Source: Desulfocicer sp963675955
Lineage (GTDB): Bacteria; Desulfobacterota; Desulfobacteria; Desulfobacterales; Desulfobacteraceae
Assembly (NCBI GenBank): GCA_963675955.2
Contig: CAXXVR010000007.1
Coordinates: 952,890-1,016,889 of the forward strand
Length of the DNA: 64,000 bases
Direction: 5' to 3'
This document shows positions 8,926 to 18,206 of this stretch, one piece after another (within the stretch, counting starts at the first letter, position 1; each line of letters starts with the position of its first letter). Under the pieces are notes generated by a model, which was not told where the DNA came from, searched no databases, and saw only the letters and a program-made list of their open reading frames with translations. A program made the position numbers and the translations under genes.

Positions 8926-10704
8926 TTATGAGGGAATGGACAGGGTAAAGGCCGTACCACGGCCTTTCTCACTGGTGACACTAATCTTGCCATGGTGATA
9001 CTGAACAATATGTTTGACAATGGCAAGGCCCAGGCCTGTTCCCCCTTCATTGCGGGTTCTGGCCTTGTCCACGCGGTAAAACCGGTTAAAAATTTTGGGC
9101 AGGTGTTCGCTGTCTATGCCATTGCCATTGTCTTTGATGACAATCTCCACATGGTGTTCCCGACGGGCAACCCCTACGGACACGGCACTGCCGTTGGGGC
9201 TGTATTTAACGGCATTGTCCAGCAGGTTAAGAAGGGCCTGCTCCATTAAAAGGGGGTCCACCCGGGCGGATAGATCCCCGGGGCAATCCACACTGACTGT
9301 GATATCCTTTTGTTCCATGTGGGGTTGACAGGTGTGCAGGGCCCCCTGGATCAAGGTGTTAATATCCTGGGGATCAAATGCCACATCCGTTCCCTGGAGC
9401 CTCTCCAGGCGGGATAAGGCCAGAAGATCGTTGATCAAGGCGATCATCCGGTTGACGTTCTTTTCAATGATTTTCAAAAAATTCTCGCATGCCGCAGGAT
9501 CATTGCAGGTTATCATTTCCTGCAGGGTTTCAATGAATCCCTTTATGGCAGTGAGCGGGGTCTGCAGTTCATGGGAAACATTGGCTGCAAAATCCTTGTG
9601 CATGGTTTCAAGACGTCGCAGGCGGGTGATTTCATGGAAAATAATCAAGGTTCCCATGCGGGTCTCCCCGGTATCATAAAGGGCTGTGGAGTGAATGTTT
9701 AAAATAATGTCCCCATCCCCGGAAAGGACAATGTCCGCTTCCACCGGTTCATGGGTGGCCAGTGCCCGCTGTATGAATGTCTGCAGGGCCATGTCCCTGA
9801 CGATTTCCAAGATATACCGGTTCTTGAGATTAGACGCAGAAAACCCGAACACCCGGGCCGCTGCGGCATTGATGGTAATGATACGCTCTTCATTATCAAT
9901 GGCAATAACCCCTTCTTGCATACTGGCATGCACCGCCTCAAGCTCCATGGTACGAGTTTTAAGGGTTTTGATCTTATCATCAAGTTTTTCTGCCATTTGA
10001 TTCATGATCAGGGCAAGTTCAGACAGTTCTTCAGAGTCAGGCACGGCCAGACGTGCTTCCAGATTACCTCCGGCAAAAATAAGTGCACCCTTTTTCATCT
10101 GCTCCATGGGGCGGGTAATTCTACGGCTTACATATAGACTGGCAAGAGCTGCCCCAAAAAGAATTAAAAGAAAGGCAAACAAAACATTATTCCGGATACC
10201 TCTTATTTCAACATCGATGCTGGATATGGAAATCGCCGTTCGTACAACACCGATCATGCTGTTATCTGTCATCACCGGCAGTGCAATGTACATCATGCGC
10301 TGGTCCAAAGTGGCACTGTAACGTATGGAAATCCCCTTTTCCCGTTTTAAGGCGGCCATGATTTCAGGCCGCTTCATATGATTTTCCATGGATTGGATAT
10401 CGCCAAAGGAATCGCCGATGACCACCCCTGAAGGCAGCATCACCGTTACCCGGGTGCCAGTGATGTCACCGATTTCCCTGCACTGCTGATTAATATAATC
10501 ACGATTTTGCTGGGGGACTCCCAGAAGATCGGTAAATTTATGTTGCAGCAGTTTCGCCCGGATGGTCAACTCTTTCTCGGCATTCTCAATGAAAAGCGTT
10601 TTATAATAACGGGTGGTCCAGGCGGTGACCGCCAGGAGTGACAAAACAGTGATTACCAGAAATGCCGGGAAAATCTGCCATATGAGTTTTTTTTTCTTGT
10701 TCAT
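8926..10704 (-). CDS. phoR: Phosphate regulon sensor histidine kinase PhoR
   Basis: The 592-residue inner-membrane kinase phosphorylates PhoB when phosphate is scarce. It has TM1 at residues 8-29, a periplasmic sensor region of about 140 residues, TM2 at 173-193, HAMP at 194-245, PAS at 250-345, HisKA with phospho-acceptor His378 in NVSHELQTPL, and HATPase_c with DNGNGI and GTGLGLAIV. E. coli PhoR has almost no periplasmic domain; this longer form with an extracytoplasmic region resembles Gram-positive PhoR/WalK-type kinases. It is the last gene of the pst-pho operon and starts 6 bases after phoB. Confidence 0.92.
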   Translation of the reverse strand: MNKKKKLIWQIFPAFLVITVLSLLAVTAWTTRYYKTLFIENAEKELTIRAKLLQHKFTDLLGVPQQNRDYINQQCREIGDITGTRVTVMLPSGVVIGDSFGDIQSMENHMKRPEIMAALKREKGISIRYSATLDQRMMYIALPVMTDNSMIGVVRTAISISSIDVEIRGIRNNVLFAFLLILFGAALASLYVSRRITRPMEQMKKGALIFAGGNLEARLAVPDSEELSELALIMNQMAEKLDDKIKTLKTRTMELEAVHASMQEGVIAIDNEERIITINAAAARVFGFSASNLKNRYILEIVRDMALQTFIQRALATHEPVEADIVLSGDGDIILNIHSTALYDTGETRMGTLIIFHEITRLRRLETMHKDFAANVSHELQTPLTAIKGFIETLQEMITCNDPAACENFLKIIEKNVNRMIALINDLLALSRLERLQGTDVAFDPQDINTLIQGALHTCQPHMEQKDITVSVDCPGDLSARVDPLLMEQALLNLLDNAVKYSPNGSAVSVGVARREHHVEIVIKDNGNGIDSEHLPKIFNRFYRVDKARTRNEGGTGLGLAIVKHIVQYHHGKISVTSEKGRGTAFTLSIPS

Positions 10705-10710
10705 TTGTTT

Positions 10711-11397
10711 TTATTCCCGGAATCGGTATCCCACGCCCCGGACAGTTTCAATGACCGAGGCATGGGTTTTCAGTTTTTTCCGCAGTCCCACAACAATGAC
10801 GTCCACACTTCTTTCGGTAACGGCATAATTATCCCCATGAATGGCATCAACAATTTGATTGCGGGTGAATACCCAGCCCTTTTTATCCACCAGAAAGGAC
10901 AATAACTCAAACTCAGAACGGGTCAGGTCCATCACCTCCCCCAAAAGGGTGATGACATGCCTTTTTCGATCAATGATGATATCCCCCTCCTGTTTAATAT
11001 CCGGGGCATCCATTGCATCTTTTGTGCGGCGGCGCAGGATGGCCCGAATACGTGCGATGAGCACTTTAGGACTGAAGGGTTTGGCGATATAATCATTAGC
11101 CCCGAGCTCCAGCCCTGCAACGATATCGCTTTCTTCTCCCTTTGCGGTGAGCATGACAATGGGAAGATCCTGGGTGGCACTTTGACGTCTCAGGTGACGG
11201 GTGACCTCAAGGCCATCAATGCCCGGAAGCATCAGATCCAGAACAATGAGATCCGGCCGGGAGTGGGTGGCTATTTTGATGGCATCTTCCCCGGTCATGG
11301 CCGTCAAGATGACATAACCCTCATGGGTTAAATTGTATTTGAGCAGTTCAAGGATGTCTTCTTCATCATCCACGATCAGAATGGTTTCTTTTGCCAT
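10711..11397 (-). CDS. phoB: Phosphate regulon response regulator PhoB
   Basis: This 228-residue OmpR-family regulator has a receiver domain (1-120) with acidic residues D10-D11 and phospho-acceptor D54 in VLDLMLPG, and K in YIAKPF. A C-terminal winged helix (130-228) ends with VRGVGYRF. When phosphorylated by PhoR it should bind the Pho box upstream of pstS and activate this operon, giving autoregulation. A 123-base gap separates it from phoU. That gap contains the small hairpin CCCG-TTTTTG-CGGG, which may adjust read-through. Confidence 0.94.
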   Translation of the reverse strand: MAKETILIVDDEEDILELLKYNLTHEGYVILTAMTGEDAIKIATHSRPDLIVLDLMLPGIDGLEVTRHLRRQSATQDLPIVMLTAKGEESDIVAGLELGANDYIAKPFSPKVLIARIRAILRRRTKDAMDAPDIKQEGDIIIDRKRHVITLLGEVMDLTRSEFELLSFLVDKKGWVFTRNQIVDAIHGDNYAVTERSVDVIVVGLRKKLKTHASVIETVRGVGYRFRE

Positions 11398-11520
11398 TTT
11401 TCATCTTCCTTTTTTATAATCACCGCTTAATGCATGGAAATCAAACCCGCAAAAACGGGCCTGGCAGCAATCTGGGGCACCCTGGAGTGGGGTCAGCAAA
11501 GCCCCCAAAATTCAGCCGTT

Positions 11521-12168
11521 TCAGGTATGCCGGATAATCTCTCCTTCAATCAGATAAATCACCTCTTCGGCAATATTGGTGCTGTGATCCCCTATGCGCT
11601 CCAGGTGCCTTGAAATCAGATACATGTTAATGATTTCACTTACCATTTCCGGATATTTCTGGATATCCTTTTTCATGGAATCATAGGCATCATTTCGCAT
11701 GAGATTGACCTGTTCATCCATGTCCCGGACATCATAGGCCATGTCCACATTCCATCTCACCAGGGCATCCAGGCTCAGTTTCAACATCTTTGCCGCCTGA
11801 TTGGCCATGCTGGTATAATCATACCTGAATTTATGGGGATCCTGGAAAGAGGTTTCAAACCGCCTTGCAATATTGGCGGCATAATCTGCGATGCGTTCCA
11901 GATCATTATTAATTTTAATCACCGCCACCAAAAACCGCAGATCCGTGGCAACGGGCTGGTACAATGCCAGTATTTTAAGGCATTCTTCTTCCACTTCAAT
12001 TTCCCGCTGATCAATTTCAACATCCGTATCAATGATCTTCCGGGCCAGCTTTATATCTGAAGTTTTAATGGCATACATGGCCTGTTGAAGACGATCCTCC
12101 ACCATGGCCCCCAGGGCCAGAAGAGCTTTCTTGATTTTTTCTATTTCATTCTGCAGATGCCCTGCCAT
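11521..12168 (-). CDS. phoU: Phosphate signalling protein PhoU
   Basis: The 215-residue, all-helical cytoplasmic protein is made of two PhoU repeats (about 5-105 and 115-205). Each carries the metal-binding pattern seen here as ERIADYAANIARR and ERIGDHSTNIAEE. PhoU couples the state of the Pst transporter to PhoR and prevents excess phosphate uptake. It lies 18 bases downstream of pstB, as in most pst operons. Confidence 0.95.
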   Translation of the reverse strand: MAGHLQNEIEKIKKALLALGAMVEDRLQQAMYAIKTSDIKLARKIIDTDVEIDQREIEVEEECLKILALYQPVATDLRFLVAVIKINNDLERIADYAANIARRFETSFQDPHKFRYDYTSMANQAAKMLKLSLDALVRWNVDMAYDVRDMDEQVNLMRNDAYDSMKKDIQKYPEMVSEIINMYLISRHLERIGDHSTNIAEEVIYLIEGEIIRHT

Positions 12169-12186
12169 TGATTTTTCTCCTTATTT

Positions 12187-12948
12187 TCAACCAAATCGCC
12201 CGGTGATATAATCTTCAGTCTGTTTCAATTCCGGCTTTGTAAAAAGGGTGTCCGTATCATTTATCTCTATCAATCTACCCATATAGAAAAAGGCCGTGCG
12301 GTCAGACACCCTTGCCGCCTGCTGCATGTTATGGGTGACAATGATAATGGTCAGCTTTGAAGAAAGTTCTGTGATAAGGGCCTCAATTTTCTGGGTGGCA
12401 ATGGGGTCAAGGGCCGAGGCAGGTTCATCCATCAACAGCACTTCCGGGTCCACGGCCAGGGCCCGGGCAATGCACAATCGTTGCTGCTGTCCCCCAGAAA
12501 GCCCCAGGGCCGATTCATTGAGCCGGTCCTTCACCTCATCCCAGATGGCGGCCTGCTTCAGGCTTTTTTCCACAATCTGGGTAATTCTTGCCTTGTCTTT
12601 TACCCCATTGACTTTCAACCCATAGGCAATATTTTCAAAAATGGATTTCGGAAACGGATTGGGCTTCTGGAACACCATGCCCACCCGACGTCTGAGGCTG
12701 ACAACGTCAATGGCCGGATCATAGATATCCATGGTGTCCAGCATGGCATGCCCCTTTACCCGGGTACCGGAAATCAAATCATTCATGCGGTTCAGACATC
12801 TCAGGTAGGTACTCTTTCCACACCCCGAAGGACCGATGAGGGCTGTCACCCGTTTTTCAAAAAATTCCAGGGAAATATGATGAAGTGCCTGGAAGTCACC
12901 GTAGAAAAAATCCAGATCCCGGGTGTGCATTTTAACCTTGTTTTCCAT
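12187..12948 (-). CDS. pstB: Phosphate ABC transporter ATP-binding protein PstB
   Basis: The protein has 253 residues. The Walker A motif GPSGCGKST is at about residues 38-46, the signature LSGGQQQRLCIARAL follows, and the Walker B motif is VLLMDEPASALD. It provides ATP hydrolysis for the PstSCAB high-affinity phosphate importer. It begins 4 bases after pstA and is followed by phoU. Confidence 0.96.
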   Translation of the reverse strand: MENKVKMHTRDLDFFYGDFQALHHISLEFFEKRVTALIGPSGCGKSTYLRCLNRMNDLISGTRVKGHAMLDTMDIYDPAIDVVSLRRRVGMVFQKPNPFPKSIFENIAYGLKVNGVKDKARITQIVEKSLKQAAIWDEVKDRLNESALGLSGGQQQRLCIARALAVDPEVLLMDEPASALDPIATQKIEALITELSSKLTIIIVTHNMQQAARVSDRTAFFYMGRLIEINDTDTLFTKPELKQTEDYITGRFG

Positions 12949-12952
12949 GACA

Positions 12953-13807
12953 CTATATCCTTAATTTTTTTCTCATTTTTGCTCGCGTGATAATGGCCGC
13001 CAGGTTCATACCGAAAACCATCAAAATCAATACAAGGGCGGTGCCGTACTGAAGATGCCGGGTGGCCTCGATGTGGGTGCCTGCAGTTGCCAGCACATAA
13101 ATATGATAGGGAAGCGCCATGACTTCATCAAAGATGGAACCCGGAAGATCCGGTGTAAAAAACACGGCTCCTGTGTACATGATGGGGGCGGTTTCTCCGG
13201 CAGCCCGGCTTATGCCCAGGATGGACCCGGTGATAATGCCGGGAAAGGCCATGGGAAGTACAATTTTTCGAATGGTCTGCCACCGGGTGGCCCCCATGGC
13301 AAGGGAGGCCTCACGGTAGGTGTCCGGCACCGTTTTCAAAGCCTCTTCCGATGCGCCGATGATCACCGGCAAGGTCATTATCCCCAGGGTAAGGCCGCCG
13401 GCCACCACGGACACCCCCATTTTAAGAACAATGCAGAAAAAGGCCAGGCCAAACAATCCAAACACAATGGAAGGGACCCCGGCCAGGTTATTGATCCCCA
13501 ACCGGATCAACCGAACCACCCTGCCCTGGGTGGCATATTCGTTGAGATAAATGGCCGAGGCCACGCCAATGGGCAAAGCCACAAGGATGGTGATGAGACA
13601 AAGCGACGCCGTTCCCACAATACAGGGCAGGATACCGCCCTGGGTCATGGATTCCCGAGGGGCCTGGGAAATAAATTCCCAGGAAATGGCCCGCCATCCC
13701 CGGGAAACAATAAAATATACGATGGTGGCCAGGGCCGCACCATTTATAACGACTGCCGTCTTGATAAGGACAAAACATAATTTCTGCAGAAATACGCGTT
13801 TTTTCAT
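12953..13807 (-). CDS. pstA: Phosphate ABC transporter permease PstA
   Basis: This 284-residue integral membrane protein has six predicted transmembrane segments and the EAA loop ASLAMGATRWQTIRKIVLPMA that contacts PstB. Its ATG overlaps the pstC stop codon in the arrangement ATGA, indicating translational coupling. With PstC it forms the phosphate channel. Confidence 0.95.
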   Translation of the reverse strand: MKKRVFLQKLCFVLIKTAVVINGAALATIVYFIVSRGWRAISWEFISQAPRESMTQGGILPCIVGTASLCLITILVALPIGVASAIYLNEYATQGRVVRLIRLGINNLAGVPSIVFGLFGLAFFCIVLKMGVSVVAGGLTLGIMTLPVIIGASEEALKTVPDTYREASLAMGATRWQTIRKIVLPMAFPGIITGSILGISRAAGETAPIMYTGAVFFTPDLPGSIFDEVMALPYHIYVLATAGTHIEATRHLQYGTALVLILMVFGMNLAAIITRAKMRKKLRI

Positions 13808-14691
13808 AAAGACGCCTCTCCCACCTGCCGAAACCTGTGGGAAATAAAGTCCGCCATCAGGTTGAATGCAAAGGTAAATATAAAAAGAACGATGCCAATG
13901 GCAAAAAGGGCGTGGTAATGCTCTCCCCCAAAGGGGGCTTCTGCCATTTCTGCGGCAATGCTGGCCGGCAGCGGTCGCACCGGATCAAAAATAGAGTCCG
14001 GCATCATGGCAGCTCCACCTGCGGCCATGAGCACCACCATGGTTTCCCCCACGGCCCGGGACAGTCCCAGGATAACGGCGGTGCAGATCCCGGACAGGGA
14101 GGCCGGTACAATCACCTTGAAAATGGTTTCAAAATGGGTGGCCCCCAGGGCGAACGATGCCTCTTTCAATGCCGTGGGTACGGAAAATATGGCATCCTCG
14201 GAGATGGTGCAGATGGTGGGAATGGCCATGAATGCCAGCATCAGCGAAGCATTAAACATGTTCAACCCCACCGGGATGTGAAACAATTTCTGGATAAAAG
14301 GGGCCACCACCACCATGCCGAAAAAACCGATGACCACCGACGGCATGGATGCCATGAGCTCCACAACGGGTTTTACCAGCTCTGCCACCCGGGGCGGTGC
14401 GATTTCCGCCAGATAAACGGCAGTCATGATACCCAGGGGAATGGCTATTAAGCCCGACAGCAGGGTGACACTCACCGACCCCATTATCAGGGGCAGAATA
14501 CCAAAATCTGCCGGATCATCCGTGGGATACCAGTATTTCCCCAGCAAAAATGCCTTGATGGAAACTGTGTCCAGAATGGGAAGGCCTTCCTTGAAAAGAA
14601 AGACCATGATTAATGTCAGTGCGGTGATGGAAAAAAGAGCAATCAATAAAAAGATGAGTTTTACACCGCTATCGATGTGTTGACGTTTCAA
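13804..14691 (-). CDS. pstC: Phosphate ABC transporter permease PstC
   Basis: This 295-residue integral membrane permease has six predicted transmembrane segments. The coupling loop ASFALGATHFETIFKVIVPAS (about 175-195) is the EAA motif, and the sequence around RVAELVKP is typical of PstC. It overlaps pstA by 4 bases. About 90 bases separate it from pstS; this gap holds AAAATGCT/AGCATTTT half-arms and a GACCGAATATTCA match to the MITE-like ends, a likely place for reduced downstream expression relative to pstS. Confidence 0.95.
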   Translation of the reverse strand: MKRQHIDSGVKLIFLLIALFSITALTLIMVFLFKEGLPILDTVSIKAFLLGKYWYPTDDPADFGILPLIMGSVSVTLLSGLIAIPLGIMTAVYLAEIAPPRVAELVKPVVELMASMPSVVIGFFGMVVVAPFIQKLFHIPVGLNMFNASLMLAFMAIPTICTISEDAIFSVPTALKEASFALGATHFETIFKVIVPASLSGICTAVILGLSRAVGETMVVLMAAGGAAMMPDSIFDPVRPLPASIAAEMAEAPFGGEHYHALFAIGIVLFIFTFAFNLMADFISHRFRQVGEASL

Positions 14692-14782
14692 CGGTTGTTC
14701 TCCCAGTGGTCATGGTCAGTTCGGACACAACGAATATTGAAAATGCTATCATGCCACCCCAATGACCGAATATTCAGCATTT

Positions 14783-15598
14783 TTAGAACAGGGGGATGGA
14801 CCCCGCTTCTTTAACCAGCTCCTGACCTTTCTTGGAAAGGATAAAGGAGATAAATGACATGGTATCACCCTCGGGCCATCCTTTGGTGAACATGAAAAGC
14901 CCTCTGGATATGGGAAAGGAACCGTTCAGGGTATTTTCTTCAGATCCTGCAACACCCTCCACATCCACAGCCTTGATCTCTCCGGTGAGATACCCCAGCC
15001 CCACATATCCAATGGCTCCCGGGGTATTGGCAACCGCCTGGACGACCCCGCCGTTGGAAGGCACGGTCAAGGCACCGGGGATCACCCGTTCTTTTTCCAT
15101 GACCAGATCCTTCCATACCCCAAAGGTGCCCGAAGAACTGTCCCGGGAAATCACCACAATACTTCCAGGTGTTCCCCCCACCTCTTTCCAGTCTTTTATT
15201 TTACCCATGTAAACATCTTTTAACTGATCCCTGGTAAGGTTCTCCACGGTATTTTTACCATTGACGATGGGCACAATGGCATCCAGGGCCACCCGGAAGG
15301 GAACAGGGTATACGCCCTTTGTGCCAGCCAGATCCACCTCTTTTTGTTTGATAAAACGGGAGGCATTTCCAATGTCTGCGGTGCCGTCAATGATGGCCTT
15401 GATGCCGTTGCCGGACCCGCCACCGGAAAGGGAAATTTTTACATCGGGGTGTTCGGCCATATAGGCCTCTGCAGCCTTTTGTGCAATGGGAAGTACGGTG
15501 GTGGAACCTTTGATTACCAGTTCTCCTGCAAAAACAGTTGACGATGCCACCAGCAAAGAAACCAAAACCGGAAACAATCCTTTAATCATCTTTTTCAT
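14783..15598 (-). CDS. pstS: Periplasmic phosphate-binding protein PstS
   Basis: The 271-residue protein has a Sec signal peptide (1-24, MKKMIKGLFP... cleaved near VFAGE). The phosphate pocket motifs are GSTTVLP near the N-terminus, GGGSGNG, and SRDSSSGTFG. It captures phosphate and delivers it to PstCA. It is first in the operon. Upstream are a Pho box (15716-15733), a likely -10 (TATATT, 15690-15695) and a leader hairpin, so it should be strongly induced by phosphate starvation. Confidence 0.94.
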   Translation of the reverse strand: MKKMIKGLFPVLVSLLVASSTVFAGELVIKGSTTVLPIAQKAAEAYMAEHPDVKISLSGGGSGNGIKAIIDGTADIGNASRFIKQKEVDLAGTKGVYPVPFRVALDAIVPIVNGKNTVENLTRDQLKDVYMGKIKDWKEVGGTPGSIVVISRDSSSGTFGVWKDLVMEKERVIPGALTVPSNGGVVQAVANTPGAIGYVGLGYLTGEIKAVDVEGVAGSEENTLNGSFPISRGLFMFTKGWPEGDTMSFISFILSKKGQELVKEAGSIPLF

Positions 15599-15626
15599 TT
15601 TTTCTCTCCATGTTTAATAAATAACG

Positions 15627-15660
15627 CATGGGTCGAACACTTTTAAGTACGAATCCCATG
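15627..15660 (-). promoter_or_regulatory. Imperfect hairpin in the pstS leader
   Basis: CATGGG and CCCATG close an imperfect 34-base dyad located 29-62 bases upstream of the pstS start and downstream of the proposed -10. It would form in the 5' untranslated RNA and could affect stability or translation. I do not recognise a riboswitch class. Confidence 0.5.
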
Positions 15661-15689
15661 AAAAATTGTCATTATTCATTCTGGAAGAG

Positions 15690-15733
15690 AATATACCCCA
15701 CTCTTATTAGGATTGTGTTAAGGTTTTGTTAAG
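15690..15733 (-). promoter_or_regulatory. Pho box and promoter of the pst-pho operon
   Basis: On the minus strand the sequence CTTAACAAAACCTTAACA (15733-15716) is a perfect direct repeat of the 7-mer CTTAACA with a 4-base spacer, the spacing of PhoB sites. A -10 like TATATT is at 15695-15690, so the Pho box covers the -35 position, as expected for a PhoB-activated promoter. Confidence 0.82.
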
Positions 15734-15795
15734 AGTAAATTAAATCTGTTGATACGAAAGTAATTCAACTAATCCAATAACTTCAGGGCTAGCAT

Positions 15796-15812
15796 AATTC
15801 CGGGGACACCAT
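15796..15812 (+). repeat. Solo REP-like unit AATTCCGGGGACACCAT
   Basis: A single copy of the 17-base core that is tandemly repeated at 17601-17658. It lies between the pst promoter and the acyl-CoA synthetase gene; the rest of that gap (15813-15993) shows no convincing gene. Confidence 0.65.
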
Positions 15813-15993
15813 GGAACCGGAAAGCCTTGTCCAATACGAACAGAACCCCAGCGGAAGAATAGCCTGTGAGCTGTCAGACTGGTCAGGGGAAGCCTGCAAA
15901 GGCTCACTCTTTCGGCCTCATCATCAGTTAAAGCTGCATCAGAATCGAATACAATTTAAGCCATTCTCCAGCAAAAACATTTATTTATCAGGG

Positions 15994-17562
15994 TCAGATT
16001 CCAAATTCCATCCTGAGTTTATTTTTCAGAATTTTTCCAGATCCTGTTTTGGGAAGTTCTGAAACAAAGGTGATCCGTCGGGGTTGTTTGAATTTTGCCA
16101 GCCTTTCCCTGCAAAATGCTGCCAGGTCCTGTTCTGACAGATCTGAATTTTGCTTTAATACCACCAGAGCTGCGGGGACTTCTCCCCATTTGTCGTCGGC
16201 AACGGCAATGACGGCACACTCCAGCACCTGGGGATGCTTGTATATGATGTTTTCAATTTCCACGGAGGATATGTTCTCACCGCCGCTGATGATGATATCC
16301 TTTGCCCGGTCCACAATCAATACATAGCCCTGGGAATCCACTGTGGCCAGATCACCGGTGTAGAAAAAGCCCCCTTTTATGGCCTCTTCTGTGGCCTGGG
16401 GCAGTTTCCAATACCCCTTCATCACATTATCACCCCGGACGATGATTTCTCCCACGGTGGAACCATCCCAGGGCACATCCGTATCGTTGATATCCACCAC
16501 CCGAAGATCCACCCCGGGCACTTCCAGGCCGGTACGGGTGATATAATTCATCTTTTCCGATTCAGATTTATCTGTCAGGGTGCTTTTCAGATTACCCACA
16601 GTGAGAAGTGGTGTGGTTTCGGTAAGACCATATCCGGAATAGTATTGACACCCCAGTTTTTCCATCATTCGCTTCGCATTGGCAGGGGACATGGGCGCAC
16701 CACCCACCATGGTCCAGGCCAGGGATTCCAGGTTATAATGTTCAAGTTCCGGCAGATCCAGGAGGAAATTGATCATGGTGGGAACCATCATGGCGGCGGT
16801 CACCTTTTCATCCTGCATGGTCTGCAGCACATCCCTGGGAACAAATTGCCGTTGCATGACATGACATCCCCCCTGGTAAGTAACGGACCACATGAAAAAG
16901 GCATCGGCAAGGTGAAACAGCGGGGCAATGTGGTGCCAGACTGTGGTATCGTCCAATTTAAAGGAGATGATGGTGGTCAGCGCATTGGCATAAATATTAC
17001 GGTGGGTAAGCATGACACCCTTGGGATTTCCCGTGGTACCGCTGGTGTAGTAGAGATTGAGCATTGCATTTTCATCTTCCGGTTCACGCATGACGGGGGT
17101 GTCATCGGCATCATCAATGAGTGCCTCATAGGTGCCGGTGATCCACGCTTCATCTGCCGGACCATCGGCAATATAAAAGCGTTTCAGGGTGGGAACCGCT
17201 TCTCGTACCCGGGCCATGACTGGCTTGAAATCGCAATGGAAAATAATGGCCTCGGCTTCAGAATCTTTAAGGATGTAGATATACTCATCCGCACTGAGGC
17301 GAGTGTTGAGCGGAGCAAGCACACATCCCGATGCAGCCATACCAAAGTAAAGTTCCATATAACGGTAGGTGTTGTAATCCAGCATGGCGATCCTGCCGCC
17401 CTGTGGTATTTGCATTTCCCTTACAGCGTGAATCACCCGGTTTACACGATTGTTAACCTGTGCATAGGAAAATCGCAGATCTCCATCAACAACGGCTATT
17501 TTCTCTCCATACAATTTTACCGCTCTTTTTAGAATCCTGACAGGGCTCATGGGCACTTGCAT
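15994..17562 (-). CDS. AMP-forming acyl-CoA synthetase (fatty-acid CoA ligase family)
   Basis: The 522-residue cytoplasmic enzyme activates a carboxylic acid with ATP and CoA through an acyl-adenylate. The ATP/AMP motif YYTSGTTGNPKGVMLTH is at about residues 171-187, the A5-type motif GYGLTETTP is mid-protein, YTGDLA and DRAKDIIISGGENISSVEIE mark the hinge, and the C-terminal catalytic Lys lies in PKTGSGKILK. Length and motifs fit medium- or long-chain acyl-CoA ligases; the exact substrate cannot be read. It has no operon partner and is flanked on both sides by REP-like repeats. Confidence 0.9.
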   Translation of the reverse strand: MQVPMSPVRILKRAVKLYGEKIAVVDGDLRFSYAQVNNRVNRVIHAVREMQIPQGGRIAMLDYNTYRYMELYFGMAASGCVLAPLNTRLSADEYIYILKDSEAEAIIFHCDFKPVMARVREAVPTLKRFYIADGPADEAWITGTYEALIDDADDTPVMREPEDENAMLNLYYTSGTTGNPKGVMLTHRNIYANALTTIISFKLDDTTVWHHIAPLFHLADAFFMWSVTYQGGCHVMQRQFVPRDVLQTMQDEKVTAAMMVPTMINFLLDLPELEHYNLESLAWTMVGGAPMSPANAKRMMEKLGCQYYSGYGLTETTPLLTVGNLKSTLTDKSESEKMNYITRTGLEVPGVDLRVVDINDTDVPWDGSTVGEIIVRGDNVMKGYWKLPQATEEAIKGGFFYTGDLATVDSQGYVLIVDRAKDIIISGGENISSVEIENIIYKHPQVLECAVIAVADDKWGEVPAALVVLKQNSDLSEQDLAAFCRERLAKFKQPRRITFVSELPKTGSGKILKNKLRMEFGI

Positions 17563-17600
17563 GTGTTACCTCCTTTGTTCCATTATAATTGTTTGTAATT

Positions 17601-17658
17601 CCGCAATTCCGGGGACACCATACTTCCGCAATTCCGCAATTCCGGGGACACCATACTT
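17601..17658 (+). repeat. REP-like tandem repeat, two 25-base units
   Basis: Two identical 25-base units starting CCGCAATTCCGGGGACACCA lie at 17601-17625 and 17634-17658 (33-base period). A third core copy is at 15796. From memory, this motif is found in many genomes near IS200-like REP-associated tyrosine transposases; no such transposase gene is in this window. Confidence 0.8.
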
Positions 17659-18111
17659 AATTATTTATCAACAACCCTATTCAACCTAAAAACATAACGT
17701 TAAGTTAAGCGGCTTCCACACCGCAAAAAAAATGCCGCAAGGTCCGGCTTCAACTTATTTGTTGGATGAACCCGATTTATCGGGTGAGTCAGGAACGATA
17801 AATTCCCTTGGGTCAAAGTACAGTTTGTCTCCATGTCCGCCCGAAGGGCTTCGTCCAACAAATTGTTGTGTTGGGCCGGATACCATTCATAATTTATTAT
17901 CTAGCTGTATATTATGCTTGTTATCCAGATTCACATATCTATTTTATATAAAAAAGGACATACCAGGATTTGAAAATTATGTAAATCGATACCGAAAACC
18001 AACGTTATAATATATAAAGTTGAATTTCAAATCCCAAAAATAAATTTGCCATTCACCAGAATATCTTACAGACTGATTCCAAATTTCATCTGTTTCATAA
18101 GAGGGGGAGAC
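17659..18111. other. Gene-free debris region with a long inverted repeat
   Basis: No credible gene is seen. The main structure is a long imperfect dyad: CAACTTATTTGTTGGATGAA at 17751-17770 pairs with sequence at 17846-17867 that contains TTCGTCCAACAAATTGTTG. Arms, spacing and end motifs are reminiscent of an integron attC site, but one end does not match the core consensus. Confidence 0.45.
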
Positions 18112-18206
18112 ATGGGGGAAGAGAAGTTAAACCTTGATAAGGTACTCAACATTCTCAAAAAACAAAAAACAGCACTTTCAAAAAAAATACTCAATCAGAT
18201 TTTGAC
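18112..18206 (+). pseudogene. Truncated N-terminus resembling a minimal nucleotidyltransferase
   Basis: After a strong ribosome binding site (GAGGGGGAGAC directly before ATG), the frame reads MGEEKLNLDKVLNILKKQKT then ALSKK. This resembles the start of MNT-type minimal nucleotidyltransferases, the antitoxin partner of HEPN toxins, which typically continue KKYSV...FGS. An A8 run at about 18180-18187 shifts the frame; with one A less it would read KKYSI and then stop. The catalytic GSxxR motif is missing, and sbcC begins to overlap at 18221. I read it as a broken fragment, with moderate uncertainty about the family. Confidence 0.4.

Noticed and set aside
13055..14683. Long plus-strand frames opposite pstA and pstC
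   Set aside because: They are antisense shadows of well-supported permease genes with G/H/R-rich, non-protein-like composition.
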